Below, piece after piece: positions 41,803-50,285 of a stretch of 64,000 nt of DNA. Within the stretch, counting starts at the first letter, position 1; each line of letters begins with the position of its first letter. Both the position numbers and the translations under genes were made by a program. Under the pieces are notes generated by a model. The model made no database searches and had not been told where the DNA came from. It saw only the letters and a list, made by a program, of their open reading frames with translations. Location: positions 1 through 64,000 of the forward strand of contig CAIXIJ010000019.1 of NCBI GenBank assembly GCA_903919455.1, in the 5' to 3' direction. Source of the DNA: an uncultured Acidimicrobiaceae bacterium (GTDB lineage Bacteria > Actinomycetota > Acidimicrobiia > Acidimicrobiales > Ilumatobacteraceae).

Positions 41803-42857
41803 CAGTGACAGAACACTCCTCCTGGACGATTCCCAACTTTTCGCTCGCCACATGGCGCACCACCAACGACCCTCAGCGCGTGGCTGACGAACTGCTGTCG
41901 ATGTGCCACGGGGTGGGCTTCTTCACCATCACCGACCATGGCGTGCCCGCCGAATTCGTGGAGCACTACTTCGATCTACTCGAGCAGTTCTTCGCGCTTC
42001 CCGAAGCCACCAAAGCCCTCATCGACAAGCGCAAGTCCGCCTACTTCCGAGGGTGGGAATGCATCGGTGCCGAACTCACCAACGGCCGAGTAGACCATCG
42101 CGAGCAACTCGACCTCAGCACCGAGAACACCCCGTACGCGCCGGATGTGCAGCCCGAGTACTTGCGTCTCGACGGCCCGAACCAGTGGCTGCCGGAGGAC
42201 GCATTGCCCGGTTTCCGGGATGCAGTGAACGAATGGCTGCAACGCATGGGCGACCTCGCCTGGGAGCTGATGGAGATCCTGTCGGTGGGCCTCGGCCTCC
42301 CGCGGCATCACCTGCGCGACGTGTTCGGCGAACGACCGCTGAGCCTCACGAAGCTCATCTCCTATCCGCCAACCCCCGACGGTGAGGCAGGCGTCAACGC
42401 TCACAAGGACGCTGGGTTTCTCACGTTCGTGGTGCAACACGGTGTGGGCGGATTGGAAGCCTTGGCACCCGACGGTCTGTGGATCCCGGTGGAACCACCG
42501 AAGGGCGCGTTCGTGGTGAACGTTGGCGAGATGCTGCAAGCAATGACCGGCAACTACTTCGTCGCCGCCACACACCGGGTGGTGGCCACCGAACCCAGGT
42601 ACTCAGCCGCCTACTTCCATGGCCCCGATCTGCGCACTGCACTCGCCCCGATGCCGTTGCCGCAACGTTTCCACGATGCCGTGGCAGCCAGTCCGCGTCA
42701 TCGCGATGCCGGCTTCATGGCGAAGCGCAACGAGATACTCGACGGCGAGACCGAGATCCGCAGCGCAGTGGCGTCGGTGTTCGGACAGATGATGTGGAAC
42801 TACTACGTCCGCAGCTACCCCGAGGTGGTGGAGGCTCACTTCCCCGGCAGCGTCTGA
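41799..42857 (+). CDS. Isopenicillin-N-synthase-like 2-oxoglutarate/Fe(II) dioxygenase
   Basis: The 352-aa protein has the DIOX_N/2OG-FeII_Oxy layout: GVGFFTITDHGVPAEFVEHY in the N-terminal domain, and the Fe triad in NAHKDAGFLTFV (H-x-D) and VAATHRVVATEPRYSAAYF (distal His plus the RxS carboxylate-binding motif). It resembles IPNS/ACC-oxidase/gibberellin-oxidase enzymes of bacteria that oxidise small acids. ATG 41799 overlaps the acyl-CoA dehydrogenase stop, so the two likely share a pathway, for instance breakdown of an unusual acyl or amino acid. Confidence 0.88.
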   Translation: MTVTEHSSWTIPNFSLATWRTTNDPQRVADELLSMCHGVGFFTITDHGVPAEFVEHYFDLLEQFFALPEATKALIDKRKSAYFRGWECIGAELTNGRVDHREQLDLSTENTPYAPDVQPEYLRLDGPNQWLPEDALPGFRDAVNEWLQRMGDLAWELMEILSVGLGLPRHHLRDVFGERPLSLTKLISYPPTPDGEAGVNAHKDAGFLTFVVQHGVGGLEALAPDGLWIPVEPPKGAFVVNVGEMLQAMTGNYFVAATHRVVATEPRYSAAYFHGPDLRTALAPMPLPQRFHDAVAASPRHRDAGFMAKRNEILDGETEIRSAVASVFGQMMWNYYVRSYPEVVEAHFPGSV

Positions 42858-42871
42858 CGGGAACGACGTGG

Positions 42872-43693
42872 CTATTCGTGCCAGTTCAGAACACCGCGCA
42901 TGGCGGTGTCGAATTCCTCGAACGTGAGGCCGCCCTTGGCGCCCAGCACGAGATCGGCGTCGGCGCCCACCGGGTGCCGCAGCACACCCGGTCGCTCGGT
43001 GCCAGCGCGATAGATGGCGTCCACCACCAGTTGCGGATCCGCGGGCCCACTGCTGACGAGCGACTTCTGCGCCGCCCGGTACCGCTGGAAGCGCTCGTAC
43101 TCTTCGCTGTCGGGCCCCATCGCCGCAGCGGTTGCGCTGTTGGCGCCGAGTTGCGTGGGGAACTGGCCCGGCTCTATTACCGCAACGCGAATGCCGCGGT
43201 GCGAGAGTTCGAAGTGCATTGCCTCGGTGAGCGCTTCCACCGCATGCTTCGTGGCGGCATACATTCCGCCGTAGGGCGTGCCCACCCGGCCTGCAACCGA
43301 GCCGACGTTCACGATGGCGCCGCCGCCGTTGGCCAGCATGTGCGGCACCGCAGCGCGAGCAACCCGCACCACACCGGTGACGTTGGTGTCGAACTGCCAT
43401 GCGACCTCATCGTCGCTGAAGAGGTGCACGGCGCCGAACGACTCAACTCCGGCGTTGTTCACCACCACGTCGATGCGACCGAGCCGATCGACGGCCTGCG
43501 CGAACGCGGCGTTCACGCTGTCGGTGCTGGTGACGTCGAGCGCGAGCTGGATGATCTCGGGGCGATCGTTCAGCGCCGCCGACTTGCCGGGCGTACGCAT
43601 GGTGGCGACCACGGTGTGACCGCGATCGGCGAAGGTGAGCGCTGCGAGTTCACCAAAGCCGGTGCTGCAACCCGTGATGAGAACGTTCGACAT
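42872..43693 (-). CDS. Short-chain dehydrogenase/reductase
   Basis: The 273-aa classical SDR has the cofactor motif VLITGCSTGFGELAALTFAD (TGxxxGxG), NNAGVESFG, the catalytic Ser in NVGSVAGRVG and YAATKHAVEALTE (YxxxK). The first motif with a basic residue in VVATMRTPG suggests NADP(H). It lies 10 nt downstream of the LLM oxidoreductase on the same strand, so both are probably in one operon. Substrate unknown. Confidence 0.9.
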   Translation of the reverse strand: MSNVLITGCSTGFGELAALTFADRGHTVVATMRTPGKSAALNDRPEIIQLALDVTSTDSVNAAFAQAVDRLGRIDVVVNNAGVESFGAVHLFSDDEVAWQFDTNVTGVVRVARAAVPHMLANGGGAIVNVGSVAGRVGTPYGGMYAATKHAVEALTEAMHFELSHRGIRVAVIEPGQFPTQLGANSATAAAMGPDSEEYERFQRYRAAQKSLVSSGPADPQLVVDAIYRAGTERPGVLRHPVGADADLVLGAKGGLTFEEFDTAMRGVLNWHE

Positions 43694-43703
43694 GGCGACG
43701 ACG

Positions 43704-44753
43704 TCAGTCGAGCAGTTCGCGCAGCGTCTCGATCTGCTTCACAGCATCGCCGCCCACCGGGTTCACCGAGAGGATGGTGACGCCAGCCTCCTTGAACGCC
43801 GCAAGACGCTCCTTGATGTAGCCCTTCGAGCCCACGAGGTTGGTGTTCTCGAGCATCTGCTTGGGCACATGGGCCGCAGCTTCATCCTTCTTGCCGTCCA
43901 GGTACAGATCCTGGATAGCGATGGCTTCATCCACGTAGCCGTACTTCTGGCAGATCGTGTTGTAGAAGTTCTTGTCGCGGGCACCCATGCCACCGATGTA
44001 CAGAGCGGCGTTCGGGCGGGCGAAGTCGAGGATCCTGTGACGAGCCTCATCGTCGATCTTGTCGTCGATGGCCAACATGCCGCCGGCTGAAATCTCGAGC
44101 GGACCGAGCGCTGGGTCGCGCTTGGCGAGGCCAGCCTTCAGCTCGTCGCCCCACACATTGTGGAACTTCTCGGGATCGAAGAAGATCGGAAGCCAGCCGT
44201 TGGCGTGCTGTGCAGTGGCGGTGACGCTGAGACCCATGATGCTGGCCCACCAGATGGGGATGTCCTTGCGGACGGGGTGGTTGATGAGCTTCAACGGCTT
44301 GCCGAGCCCCGTGCCCTCACCTTCGGGCAGCGGCACGTTCACCGTCTGGCCGTGGAACTCGAACTTCTGCTCGCGCGCCCAAATCAGGCGGCAGGCCTCG
44401 ATGTACTCCTTGATACGCACCATCGGCTTCTCGTACGGCACGCCGTGGAAACCTTCCACCACCTGCGGGCCCGAAGCGCCGAGACCTAGGATGAACCGGC
44501 CGTCGCTGATGTAGTCGCAGCCGGCAGCGGTCATGGCCATGAGGGCGGCGGTGCGCGAGTACACGTTGAGAATGCCGGTGGCGATCTCCACGCGCTCGGT
44601 GATGGCGGCGAGGTACCCGACCTGGCTGACCGCATCGAAGCTGTAGGCCTCAGCGATCCAGACGACGTCGAGGCCAGCCTTTTCGAGATCCACGACGCGC
44701 TGCGCCGCTTCCTTGAATCCGCCGGAGTAGTTGATGGACATGGAGAGCTTCAT
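43704..44753 (-). CDS. LLM-class F420-dependent oxidoreductase
   Basis: The 349-aa protein is a bacterial-luciferase-like TIM barrel with LSMSINYSGGFKEAAQRVVD, LDVVWIAEAYSFDAVSQVGY and ISDGRFILGLGASGPQVVEG, the pattern of actinobacterial F420-dependent enzymes (TIGR03559/03564-like). It would carry out hydride transfer with F420H2. ATG 44753 is preferred over GTG 44759 because a TAAGGT -10 box ends 8 nt before it, fitting a leaderless start. The acceptor is unknown. Confidence 0.87.
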   Translation of the reverse strand: MKLSMSINYSGGFKEAAQRVVDLEKAGLDVVWIAEAYSFDAVSQVGYLAAITERVEIATGILNVYSRTAALMAMTAAGCDYISDGRFILGLGASGPQVVEGFHGVPYEKPMVRIKEYIEACRLIWAREQKFEFHGQTVNVPLPEGEGTGLGKPLKLINHPVRKDIPIWWASIMGLSVTATAQHANGWLPIFFDPEKFHNVWGDELKAGLAKRDPALGPLEISAGGMLAIDDKIDDEARHRILDFARPNAALYIGGMGARDKNFYNTICQKYGYVDEAIAIQDLYLDGKKDEAAAHVPKQMLENTNLVGSKGYIKERLAAFKEAGVTILSVNPVGGDAVKQIETLRELLD

Positions 44754-44761
44754 GGCCACCG

Positions 44762-44767
44762 ACCTTA
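44762..44767 (-). promoter_or_regulatory. -10 box TAAGGT that decides the LLM gene start
   Basis: TAAGGT on the minus strand ends 8 nt before ATG 44753 but only 2 nt before GTG 44759; the ATG is therefore the better start. Confidence 0.5.
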
Positions 44768-44771
44768 TTCG

Positions 44772-45560
44772 TTAATGGTTGAGGTTTCCGGATCGGAAGC
44801 CTTCGAGATCCAGCGTGACATAGCGGTAGCCCTGCGCTTGGATGGCCTGCACCACTGCCTCGCGTTGCACGAGCACGGCCTGGAGGTCGTCGAGCGGCAC
44901 CTCGAGCCGAGCCGTGTCGTCGTAGTGGCGAACTCGGAGCTGGCGGAATCCGAGGCGACGCAACGCCGCCTCTGCCCGATCCAGTTGCGACAGCAACCCC
45001 ACCGACACTTCGGTGCCGTACGGCACGCGACTGGCGAGGCATGCCATTGCTGGCTTGTCCCACGTGCGCAGGCCCATCCGCTCGGATTCGCGTCGGATGT
45101 CGGCCTTCGTGAAGCCGGCCGTCACGAGCGGAAAGGAGGCGCCCGCATCAGCCGCGGCCTTCTGGCCGGGGCGATGCTCACCAAGGTCGTCGAGGTTGAC
45201 GCCCAGCACCACCGTGGCACCTTCAGCCGCGGCGATCGGAGCCACCACATCCATCAATTCGGCCTTGCAGTGAAAGCAGCGATCGCTGTCGTTCAGCCGG
45301 TAAGCGGCCCGTTCCATCTCGTGGGTGATCACCGGTGTCCAGCGCAAACCCCACTCCGCAGCCAACGCACGACAATCGGCTTCTTCATCACCGGCCAGCG
45401 AGGGCGACACTGCAGTGACGGCATGAGCATTGGCACCGAGCACACGATGCGCCATTGCCGCGAGGAACGCACTGTCCGCTCCGCCGCTGAAAGCCACCAC
45501 CACGCGCCCCAGGTTGCGCAGTTCGCTCTCGAGCGCCTCGAGTTGGATGTTCGACGTCAC
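44772..45560 (-). CDS. larE: LarE-family sacrificial sulfur transferase
   Basis: The 262-aa protein has the PP-loop ATP-binding motif VVVAFSGGADSAFLAAMAH, NDSDRCFHCKAELMDVV, GVNLDDLGEHRPGQKAA and the sulfur-donor region KPAMACLASRVPYGTEVSVG, where the single Cys (ACLASR) corresponds to the sacrificial Cys of LarE. It activates the pyridinium carboxylate with ATP and donates sulfur to build the nickel-pincer cofactor of lactate racemase-type enzymes. LarB, LarC and LarA are not in the window. GTG 45560 is chosen because a TAGCCT box ends 7 nt upstream; ATG 45587 in frame lacks any such signal. Confidence 0.9.
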   Translation of the reverse strand: MTSNIQLEALESELRNLGRVVVAFSGGADSAFLAAMAHRVLGANAHAVTAVSPSLAGDEEADCRALAAEWGLRWTPVITHEMERAAYRLNDSDRCFHCKAELMDVVAPIAAAEGATVVLGVNLDDLGEHRPGQKAAADAGASFPLVTAGFTKADIRRESERMGLRTWDKPAMACLASRVPYGTEVSVGLLSQLDRAEAALRRLGFRQLRVRHYDDTARLEVPLDDLQAVLVQREAVVQAIQAQGYRYVTLDLEGFRSGNLNH

Positions 45561-45567
45561 CCGCAGG

Positions 45568-45573
45568 AGGCTA
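45568..45573 (-). promoter_or_regulatory. -10 box TAGCCT that decides the larE start
   Basis: Minus-strand TAGCCT ends 7 nt before GTG 45560 and lies inside the frame that would be used from ATG 45587, favouring the shorter, leaderless product. Confidence 0.5.
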
Positions 45574-45613
45574 CCGAGCGCGTCCACACTCGGCAGGACG
45601 ACAACGTGGCACG

Positions 45614-46609
45614 ATGGGTTGCATGGATCAGGCCAAGCCGTTGGAAGGACCCCGCGTCCTCATCGTCGAGGACGATGCGGTGCAGGCGTTCCTCATTCGC
45701 GAGGCGCTCATCGGAAGCGCCTTCTCCGATGTCCAGATCGTCGGCACGGCCGCAGCGGCCAGCGACATGCTCACCAGGTGGACGCCCGATCTGTTGATTC
45801 TCGACCTTGGGCTGCCCGACGGCGACGGCCTCGACATGCTGAACATCATCGGCGTGGGTGGCGAACTGGGTATTCCCGTGCTCGTGGTCACCGCTGAGGC
45901 CGACCCGGAGCGTCGCGTACGAGCGTTGGAGCTCGGCGCCACCGACCTGGTGACCAAGCCGTTCAACCTCTTGGAACTCGGCGTGCGCGCCACTCGCGTG
46001 CTGCACACGCACACCCACCTGCGAGCGGCCGACGTGCTGGCACGCAGCCTTGCTCAGGAGCTTTCCGAACTCACCGAAGAACTCGAACTGAATCACTCGA
46101 TGGCTGTAGAGGTGCTGCTGTCCGCGCTGTCCCTGCGCTCACCGCAATTGGGTGCCCGCGCCCGGCGAGTGGGCAGGTCGGTGCACCAACTCGCGGTCGC
46201 CGTGCGACTCGACGACGTGGCTGCACACCTTGGTCAGGCTGCCGCCTGTCACGAGGTTGGCGCCCTCACGCTGTCCGATGCCGATGTGGCGGCACTGGTC
46301 GCCGACGACCCGATCGCTGGCGAACGGTGCGCGATTGCAGGGTCGATGATCCTCGCTGATCGCCACATCCTGGCTGCAGCCGCTGCACAGTTCCGAGCGC
46401 CGGCCGACAGCTTCGAGCGTCAGGTCCAGCGGCTCGCAGCACAGATGACGGCGGTGTGCCACCGATTCCATGTGGCCGCCCACGGATCCACCTTCGATAT
46501 CACCGCTGGCGTGGCCGCCCTCCGCCAGCCCACACCGGACGGCCTTGATGCTGATCTGGTGGAAGCGTTCGTCGAGGTGTGTGTGCCAGCCACCCTCCCG
46601 CTCGACTGA
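45614..46609 (+). CDS. Response regulator with a degenerate HD-GYP-like output domain
   Basis: The 331-aa protein has a CheY receiver domain (about 12-130): acidic pocket in VLIVEDDAVQAFLI, phospho-Asp in DLLILDLGLPDGDG, Lys in DLVTKPFNLLEL. A helical region with LAQELSELTEELELNHSMAV (coiled-coil-like) leads to an HD-type domain (about 160-325) that has lost the HD dyad (ACHEVG in place of HDIG) and the GYP motif. It is thus likely a regulatory rather than catalytic phosphodiesterase-like output. No sensor kinase is adjacent (orphan). ATG 45623 is an alternative start. It is divergent from larE. Confidence 0.8.
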   Translation: MGCMDQAKPLEGPRVLIVEDDAVQAFLIREALIGSAFSDVQIVGTAAAASDMLTRWTPDLLILDLGLPDGDGLDMLNIIGVGGELGIPVLVVTAEADPERRVRALELGATDLVTKPFNLLELGVRATRVLHTHTHLRAADVLARSLAQELSELTEELELNHSMAVEVLLSALSLRSPQLGARARRVGRSVHQLAVAVRLDDVAAHLGQAAACHEVGALTLSDADVAALVADDPIAGERCAIAGSMILADRHILAAAAAQFRAPADSFERQVQRLAAQMTAVCHRFHVAAHGSTFDITAGVAALRQPTPDGLDADLVEAFVEVCVPATLPLD

Positions 46610-46654
46610 CGCGCTGCCTGCTGAGCGCCCGCTCACTGACGACCAACTTGACTG

Positions 46655-46675
46655 AGTGTTGATGCAAACAACACT
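46655..46675. promoter_or_regulatory. Palindrome AGTGTTG-N7-CAACACT upstream of the XRE gene
   Basis: Perfect 7-bp arms (46655-46661, 46669-46675) lie 95 nt before the XRE start and 46 nt after the response-regulator stop. No T-tract follows, so an operator is more likely than a terminator; the XRE protein itself is the obvious candidate ligand. Confidence 0.5.
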
Positions 46676-46757
46676 AAAAGCGTCACTACGTACCAGGTGA
46701 AGGCTCGTATCCGACGATTTCTTCACTCTGTGTCTTCCCAAAAGCCACTCGGAGGAC

Positions 46758-46763
46758 TACAGT
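46758..46763 (+). promoter_or_regulatory. -10 box TACAGT for the XRE gene
   Basis: TACAGT ends 6 nt before GTG 46770, supporting that GTG as a leaderless start. Confidence 0.5.
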
Positions 46764-46769
46764 GAGGAC

Positions 46770-47267
46770 GTGGAAACGACACAGACTCGCACCATTGGTA
46801 GACAGATCGCCGACGCTCGCCAGCAACGGTCATGGACTCAGCGCCAACTCGGTGAACACATCGGCATCGGCGCATCGCTCGTTGCCAAGTGGGAGCAGGG
46901 GTCGCGAGTGCCCCCCTACGAATGGGTGGTCGAACTCGACCGCGTGCTCGGCACCGACATGTCATCGACCACCGGCCCAACACCTCGTCGGCGAGGCCCT
47001 CGCCCGGCGGTGGCCCGAGGCGCCAACGCACGTGCCATTCCCGCTGCGGTCAACTCCCAGCCGGTGCTCGTGGAGATCAGCGACGACGGCGTAAAGGTGT
47101 TCCAGGGCGACCAGGAACTCAGCATCGTCATCGTCGACCTACGTGAGTTCATGCAGGCTTCGGCCAGCGAGCGGGTCAAGCGCACCAGCGAATTGCTGCT
47201 CCGCACGCTCGAGCTTCCTCGCCCGATGGCCGATCGGGTCGTGCGTCGCATCGCCGACCTCGCCTGA
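46770..47267 (+). CDS. XRE-family DNA-binding protein with unknown C-terminal domain
   Basis: The 165-aa protein has an N-terminal HTH_3 domain (about 9-65: GRQIADARQQRSWTQRQLGE, GASLVAKWEQGSRVPPYEWV), a basic Pro/Arg linker (TTGPTPRRRGPRPAVARG) and a C-terminal region of about 75 residues with ISDDGVKVFQGDQELSIVIV, of no known family. It is probably a regulator. GTG 46770 is chosen on the TACAGT box and homology. A perfect palindrome at 46655-46675 may be its operator. Confidence 0.8.
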   Translation: METTQTRTIGRQIADARQQRSWTQRQLGEHIGIGASLVAKWEQGSRVPPYEWVVELDRVLGTDMSSTTGPTPRRRGPRPAVARGANARAIPAAVNSQPVLVEISDDGVKVFQGDQELSIVIVDLREFMQASASERVKRTSELLLRTLELPRPMADRVVRRIADLA

Positions 47268-47283
47268 GATCTGCCGATGCCGG

Positions 47284-47289
47284 TAGCGT
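47284..47289 (+). promoter_or_regulatory. -10 box TAGCGT that decides the glutaredoxin start
   Basis: TAGCGT ends 8 nt before ATG 47298 and lies after ATG 47277, so the downstream ATG is the likely start. Confidence 0.5.
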
Positions 47290-47297
47290 CGGCCTTC

Positions 47298-47552
47298 ATG
47301 ACCGACGCCTCCCCCACCATCACTGTGTACTGGCGGCACGGTTGCCCCTTCTGCAGTTCGCTGCACCGCAGCATGGTGAACGCAGAGATGACGTTCGACA
47401 TGCGCAACATCTGGGAGGACCCCGATGCGGCGGCGTTCGTGCGCTCGGTTGCTCGCGGGAACGAAACCGTGCCTACGGTCACCGTCGGCGACGTTTCATT
47501 CGTGAACCCCAGCCTCGACGAACTCCAGCGGGCCCTCGCGTCGCAGCGCTGA
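47298..47552 (+). CDS. Glutaredoxin-like protein (mycoredoxin type)
   Basis: The 84-aa protein is a single thioredoxin fold with active site YWRHGCPFCSSLHRSMVNAE (CPFC), the cis-Pro region GNETVPTVTVGDVSFVNPS and a helical end (LDELQRALAS). The HGCPFC/TVPTV features match Mrx1-type mycoredoxins, which reduce mixed disulfides with mycothiol in actinobacteria. The start at ATG 47298 follows the -10 box. Cys-x-x-Cys is intact, in contrast to the UGA-containing protein at 21591. Confidence 0.87.
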   Translation: MTDASPTITVYWRHGCPFCSSLHRSMVNAEMTFDMRNIWEDPDAAAFVRSVARGNETVPTVTVGDVSFVNPSLDELQRALASQR

Positions 47553-47558
47553 CCGCGC

Positions 47559-48119
47559 TTACCAGGGCCAGATGCTCAGCAGGTAGTAGCCACTGATCGA
47601 ATCAGCGGGCACCACACCGTAGGACCGGGAATCGTGCGACTCGAGGCGATTGTCGCCGAGCAGGAACACCGAGCCGGCAGGCACCACCTCGGGGCCCCAG
47701 AAGTATCCACCCATCTGGTCATGGTTGGCGTACGACTCGTCCACGGCTACGCCGTTCCGGACGAGTACACCATCCTCGATGCCGATGCTGTCGCCGCCGA
47801 CAGCAACCACCCGCTTCACCACCGACTGCCCCGTATCGGGGGCAATGGCCACCACGATGTCGCCGACGGACGGCGAGTGGAAGTGAGCGGAGATCTTCTC
47901 CACCACGAGGGCATCACCGTCGTGGAGAGTGGGCTCCATGCTGATGCCATGCGTGATCATCGGTTCGGCCACGAAGAGCCGCACCACGACGAACAGCAGG
48001 ATCAGCGCGAGCCCGACGAACAACAGTCGCGACGAGCGCGGCGCAGCCGCCTCTGGAACGGCAGCGACCGAACCCTCGAGGGATTCGGTCACTGCATCGT
48101 CCAGGAGACGGTTGGTCAA
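47559..48119 (-). CDS. lepB: Signal peptidase I
   Basis: The 186-aa protein has one N-terminal transmembrane helix (SSRLLFVGLALILLFVVVRL), then the catalytic Ser in ITHGISMEPTLHDGDALVV, the Lys base in SVVKRVVAVGGDSIGIEDGV and the box E region VFLLGDNRLESHDSRSYGVV. It cleaves signal peptides of exported proteins on the outer face of the membrane. TTG 48119 overlaps the preceding stop by 4 nt (TTGA), favouring translational coupling; GTG 48092 is an alternative. It ends the unit that begins with the secreted multicopper oxidase. Confidence 0.88.
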   Translation of the reverse strand: MTNRLLDDAVTESLEGSVAAVPEAAAPRSSRLLFVGLALILLFVVVRLFVAEPMITHGISMEPTLHDGDALVVEKISAHFHSPSVGDIVVAIAPDTGQSVVKRVVAVGGDSIGIEDGVLVRNGVAVDESYANHDQMGGYFWGPEVVPAGSVFLLGDNRLESHDSRSYGVVPADSISGYYLLSIWPW

Positions 48120-48697
48120 CGGAAGGTTCCGTTGGTGCTCAGTGCCCAGATGGCGAACACGACGAACGCGATGCCAGTGAACATGAGGTGGGTGGAGGTA
48201 CGTGACTTCCACTTTGCAGGCAGGAGCGTGAGCAGCAACACCACGAGGCCGAGTTCGAGCAAGAGGGAGAACATGTCGAACGCACCCACGCCTTCCGGTG
48301 TTGCCGGCAACCACGAACGACCCGGAGCCCGGGGTGCGTGGTGTGCCGTCGTGACCGGCTGACCGGGCAACGCATGCAGGCGACTGGCGACGTACACCGC
48401 CACCACCAGCACGTTGCTCCAGATACCGAACAGCAGCACGTTCAGGGAAGTCCGCTTGAAGAACAGCACCCCGCCGAGAGCGAACTGCGCAACCGTGATG
48501 ACCGCGAAGAACGCACCCGATGCCTGCCACCAGTTCCAGTGGGTTCGGATGGAGATGAGGTGTGCGATGCCCGCAGCAACCGCCATCAGAATGGCGACGT
48601 CCACGGCGAGCGAGCGTGTTGCCGACGAATCGCCGGCGACAGCTGTCGCATTCCCGGCCCGCCCGGGGAATGCGACAGCAGTCAGCTCAGAGGACAT
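48116..48697 (-). CDS. Multi-pass membrane protein of unknown function
   Basis: The 193-aa protein has about five hydrophobic segments (DVAILMAVAAGIAHLISI, ASGAFFAVITVAQFALGGVL, NVLLFGIWSNVLVVAVYVAS, LLLELGLVVLLLTLLPAK, FTGIAFVVFAIWALSTN) and conserved-looking His (AGIAHLIS, TAHHAP). Its position, overlapping both the multicopper oxidase (11 nt) and the signal peptidase (4 nt), suggests a joint role, possibly in copper handling or electron transfer to the oxidase. No family is recognised with certainty. Confidence 0.75.
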   Translation of the reverse strand: MSSELTAVAFPGRAGNATAVAGDSSATRSLAVDVAILMAVAAGIAHLISIRTHWNWWQASGAFFAVITVAQFALGGVLFFKRTSLNVLLFGIWSNVLVVAVYVASRLHALPGQPVTTAHHAPRAPGRSWLPATPEGVGAFDMFSLLLELGLVVLLLTLLPAKWKSRTSTHLMFTGIAFVVFAIWALSTNGTFR

Positions 48698-50285
48698 CGA
48701 ACGTCTCGAGGGCCATGCTCTTCGCCATCGCTGCGGTCATCGGGTCGTCACCCGGATGCATGGGCGACACGACTTCGAACTGCGTCATCATGTCGTGGTC
48801 CTCGTGCACCAGGTTGTGGCAGTGCACCATGTAGTAGCCGCATCCGTCGAACTTCATCAGCAGTTCGATGGTCTCGTTCTCGCCGGTGTACACCACGTCC
48901 TTCGGGCCCATCTCATGGGCGAAGGCGGGCTTGCCGTTACGGCGCAGCACCTTGAAGTCCACCAGGTGAATGTGCAGCGGGTGGAACCACCCACCCGATT
49001 TGTTCACGATGGTCCACTTCTCGATGGTGCCCTCCACAGGGCGTGCCTCGGCGAACTTGAAACCGCTCTTGACGATGTGGTCCCAGGTGGTTCCGTTCAC
49101 CGTCCACGCCCCTCCGGAGCGCTCGAGCCGCAGCGTGCGGCTTGCCACGGCCTGCGTCTCGACGAGGTTCATCACGTCGTTCTTCGTGCTCAGCACCGGC
49201 GGCACCGAGTTGTTCGTGGTGTCGAACACTTCGTCGGTCACCTCGAACGCCATCACCTTGTCGGTGTTGATGTAGTTCACGTTGTTGGTGGGGCTGGTGT
49301 TCTTCAACGACACACGGCTGCCTGCCGCCTGACCCTTGAAGACCTGAGCGAAGTCGATCACGATCTCGTAGCGCTCGCCGCTGAGCTGACGGTGGCTGGA
49401 GATGGTCATCGGTGCCGGCATCAGGCCGCCATCGGTGGCGATCACCTGGTAGCTCGAGCCGTTGCTGAGCGAGAACTTGAACGAGCGGGAGATGGCGGCG
49501 GTGAGCAGACGGAAGCGGTACTTGCGACGCTTCACCTTCATCACCGGCCAGGGCTTGCCGTTCACCAGGATGACGTCACCCCAGTGACCCGACTGGTTGG
49601 CGAGCGAGAACAGCAGGCTGCCGTCGCTGTTGAACATTGCGTCACCAACGGTGAGCGCTACGTCGTACTCGCCCTTGGGCAGCGGCAGCGCACGCTCTTC
49701 CGGGTCGTACATGTGGTACTGACCAAGGAGGCCGTGGTAGGCGTTCTCGGCCGTGTGGTGCACGCCATGGTCGTGGTACCACAGGGTGCGAGCCTTCTGG
49801 AAGTTCGGGTAGTGGTAGTCCTTGTACTCGCCCGGACGGGTGATGTCGCTGGCGTACCCGTCGTACTGGGGCAGCGAGGCCGAACCGTGCAGGTGCACCG
49901 ACGTCCAGGGCTCGTAGCCGAGCGTGGGGTGTACAGCCGGCAGGTTGTTCTGGTGCCGCACGACCGCCTGGCGACCCTGGGTGACCTTGATGGTGGGGCC
50001 GGGCACAGAGCCGTTGTAGCCGAACACCATGGTCTGGAAGCCCGGGAGGATCTCGGCGTTCACTGCCTGCATCGACAGCTTGTAGTAGTCGGTGGTGGCG
50101 TCCTGCCGGTACGGCACGGCGACCGGAGCCTGGGTGAACGGCACGGTGAACGGAGCCGGCAACTTCGAGGTTGGCATCCGGGTCACGGCAGCGGCGCCCA
50201 CGCCAGCCACTCGAGCGGCGGGCAAAGCCACCGCTGCGCCGGCGAACACGCCGGTCTTCAACAGGTCACGACGATTGAGGCTCAC
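48687..50285 (-). CDS. Tat-exported multicopper oxidase
   Basis: The 532-aa protein has a twin-arginine signal (VSLNRRDLLKTGVFAGAAVA, cut near AAAVTR), and three cupredoxin domains with all copper sites: TSVHLHGSASLPQYDG, LWYHDHGVHHTAEN, FHPLHIHLVDF and MVHCHNLVHEDHDMM. It resembles bilirubin oxidase/CotA/PhsA-type (phenoxazinone synthase) enzymes; substrate unknown. GTG 50285 follows GGAGGCGGCCAA and overlaps the stop of a 30-aa peptide (GTGA). It is the head of an overlapping unit with a membrane protein and signal peptidase. Confidence 0.9.
   Translation of the reverse strand: MSLNRRDLLKTGVFAGAAVALPAARVAGVGAAAVTRMPTSKLPAPFTVPFTQAPVAVPYRQDATTDYYKLSMQAVNAEILPGFQTMVFGYNGSVPGPTIKVTQGRQAVVRHQNNLPAVHPTLGYEPWTSVHLHGSASLPQYDGYASDITRPGEYKDYHYPNFQKARTLWYHDHGVHHTAENAYHGLLGQYHMYDPEERALPLPKGEYDVALTVGDAMFNSDGSLLFSLANQSGHWGDVILVNGKPWPVMKVKRRKYRFRLLTAAISRSFKFSLSNGSSYQVIATDGGLMPAPMTISSHRQLSGERYEIVIDFAQVFKGQAAGSRVSLKNTSPTNNVNYINTDKVMAFEVTDEVFDTTNNSVPPVLSTKNDVMNLVETQAVASRTLRLERSGGAWTVNGTTWDHIVKSGFKFAEARPVEGTIEKWTIVNKSGGWFHPLHIHLVDFKVLRRNGKPAFAHEMGPKDVVYTGENETIELLMKFDGCGYYMVHCHNLVHEDHDMMTQFEVVSPMHPGDDPMTAAMAKSMALETFDVL

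Noticed and set aside
47298-47552. Glutaredoxin checked as a second possible Sec protein
   Set aside because: Its active site is an ordinary CPFC with no in-frame TGA.
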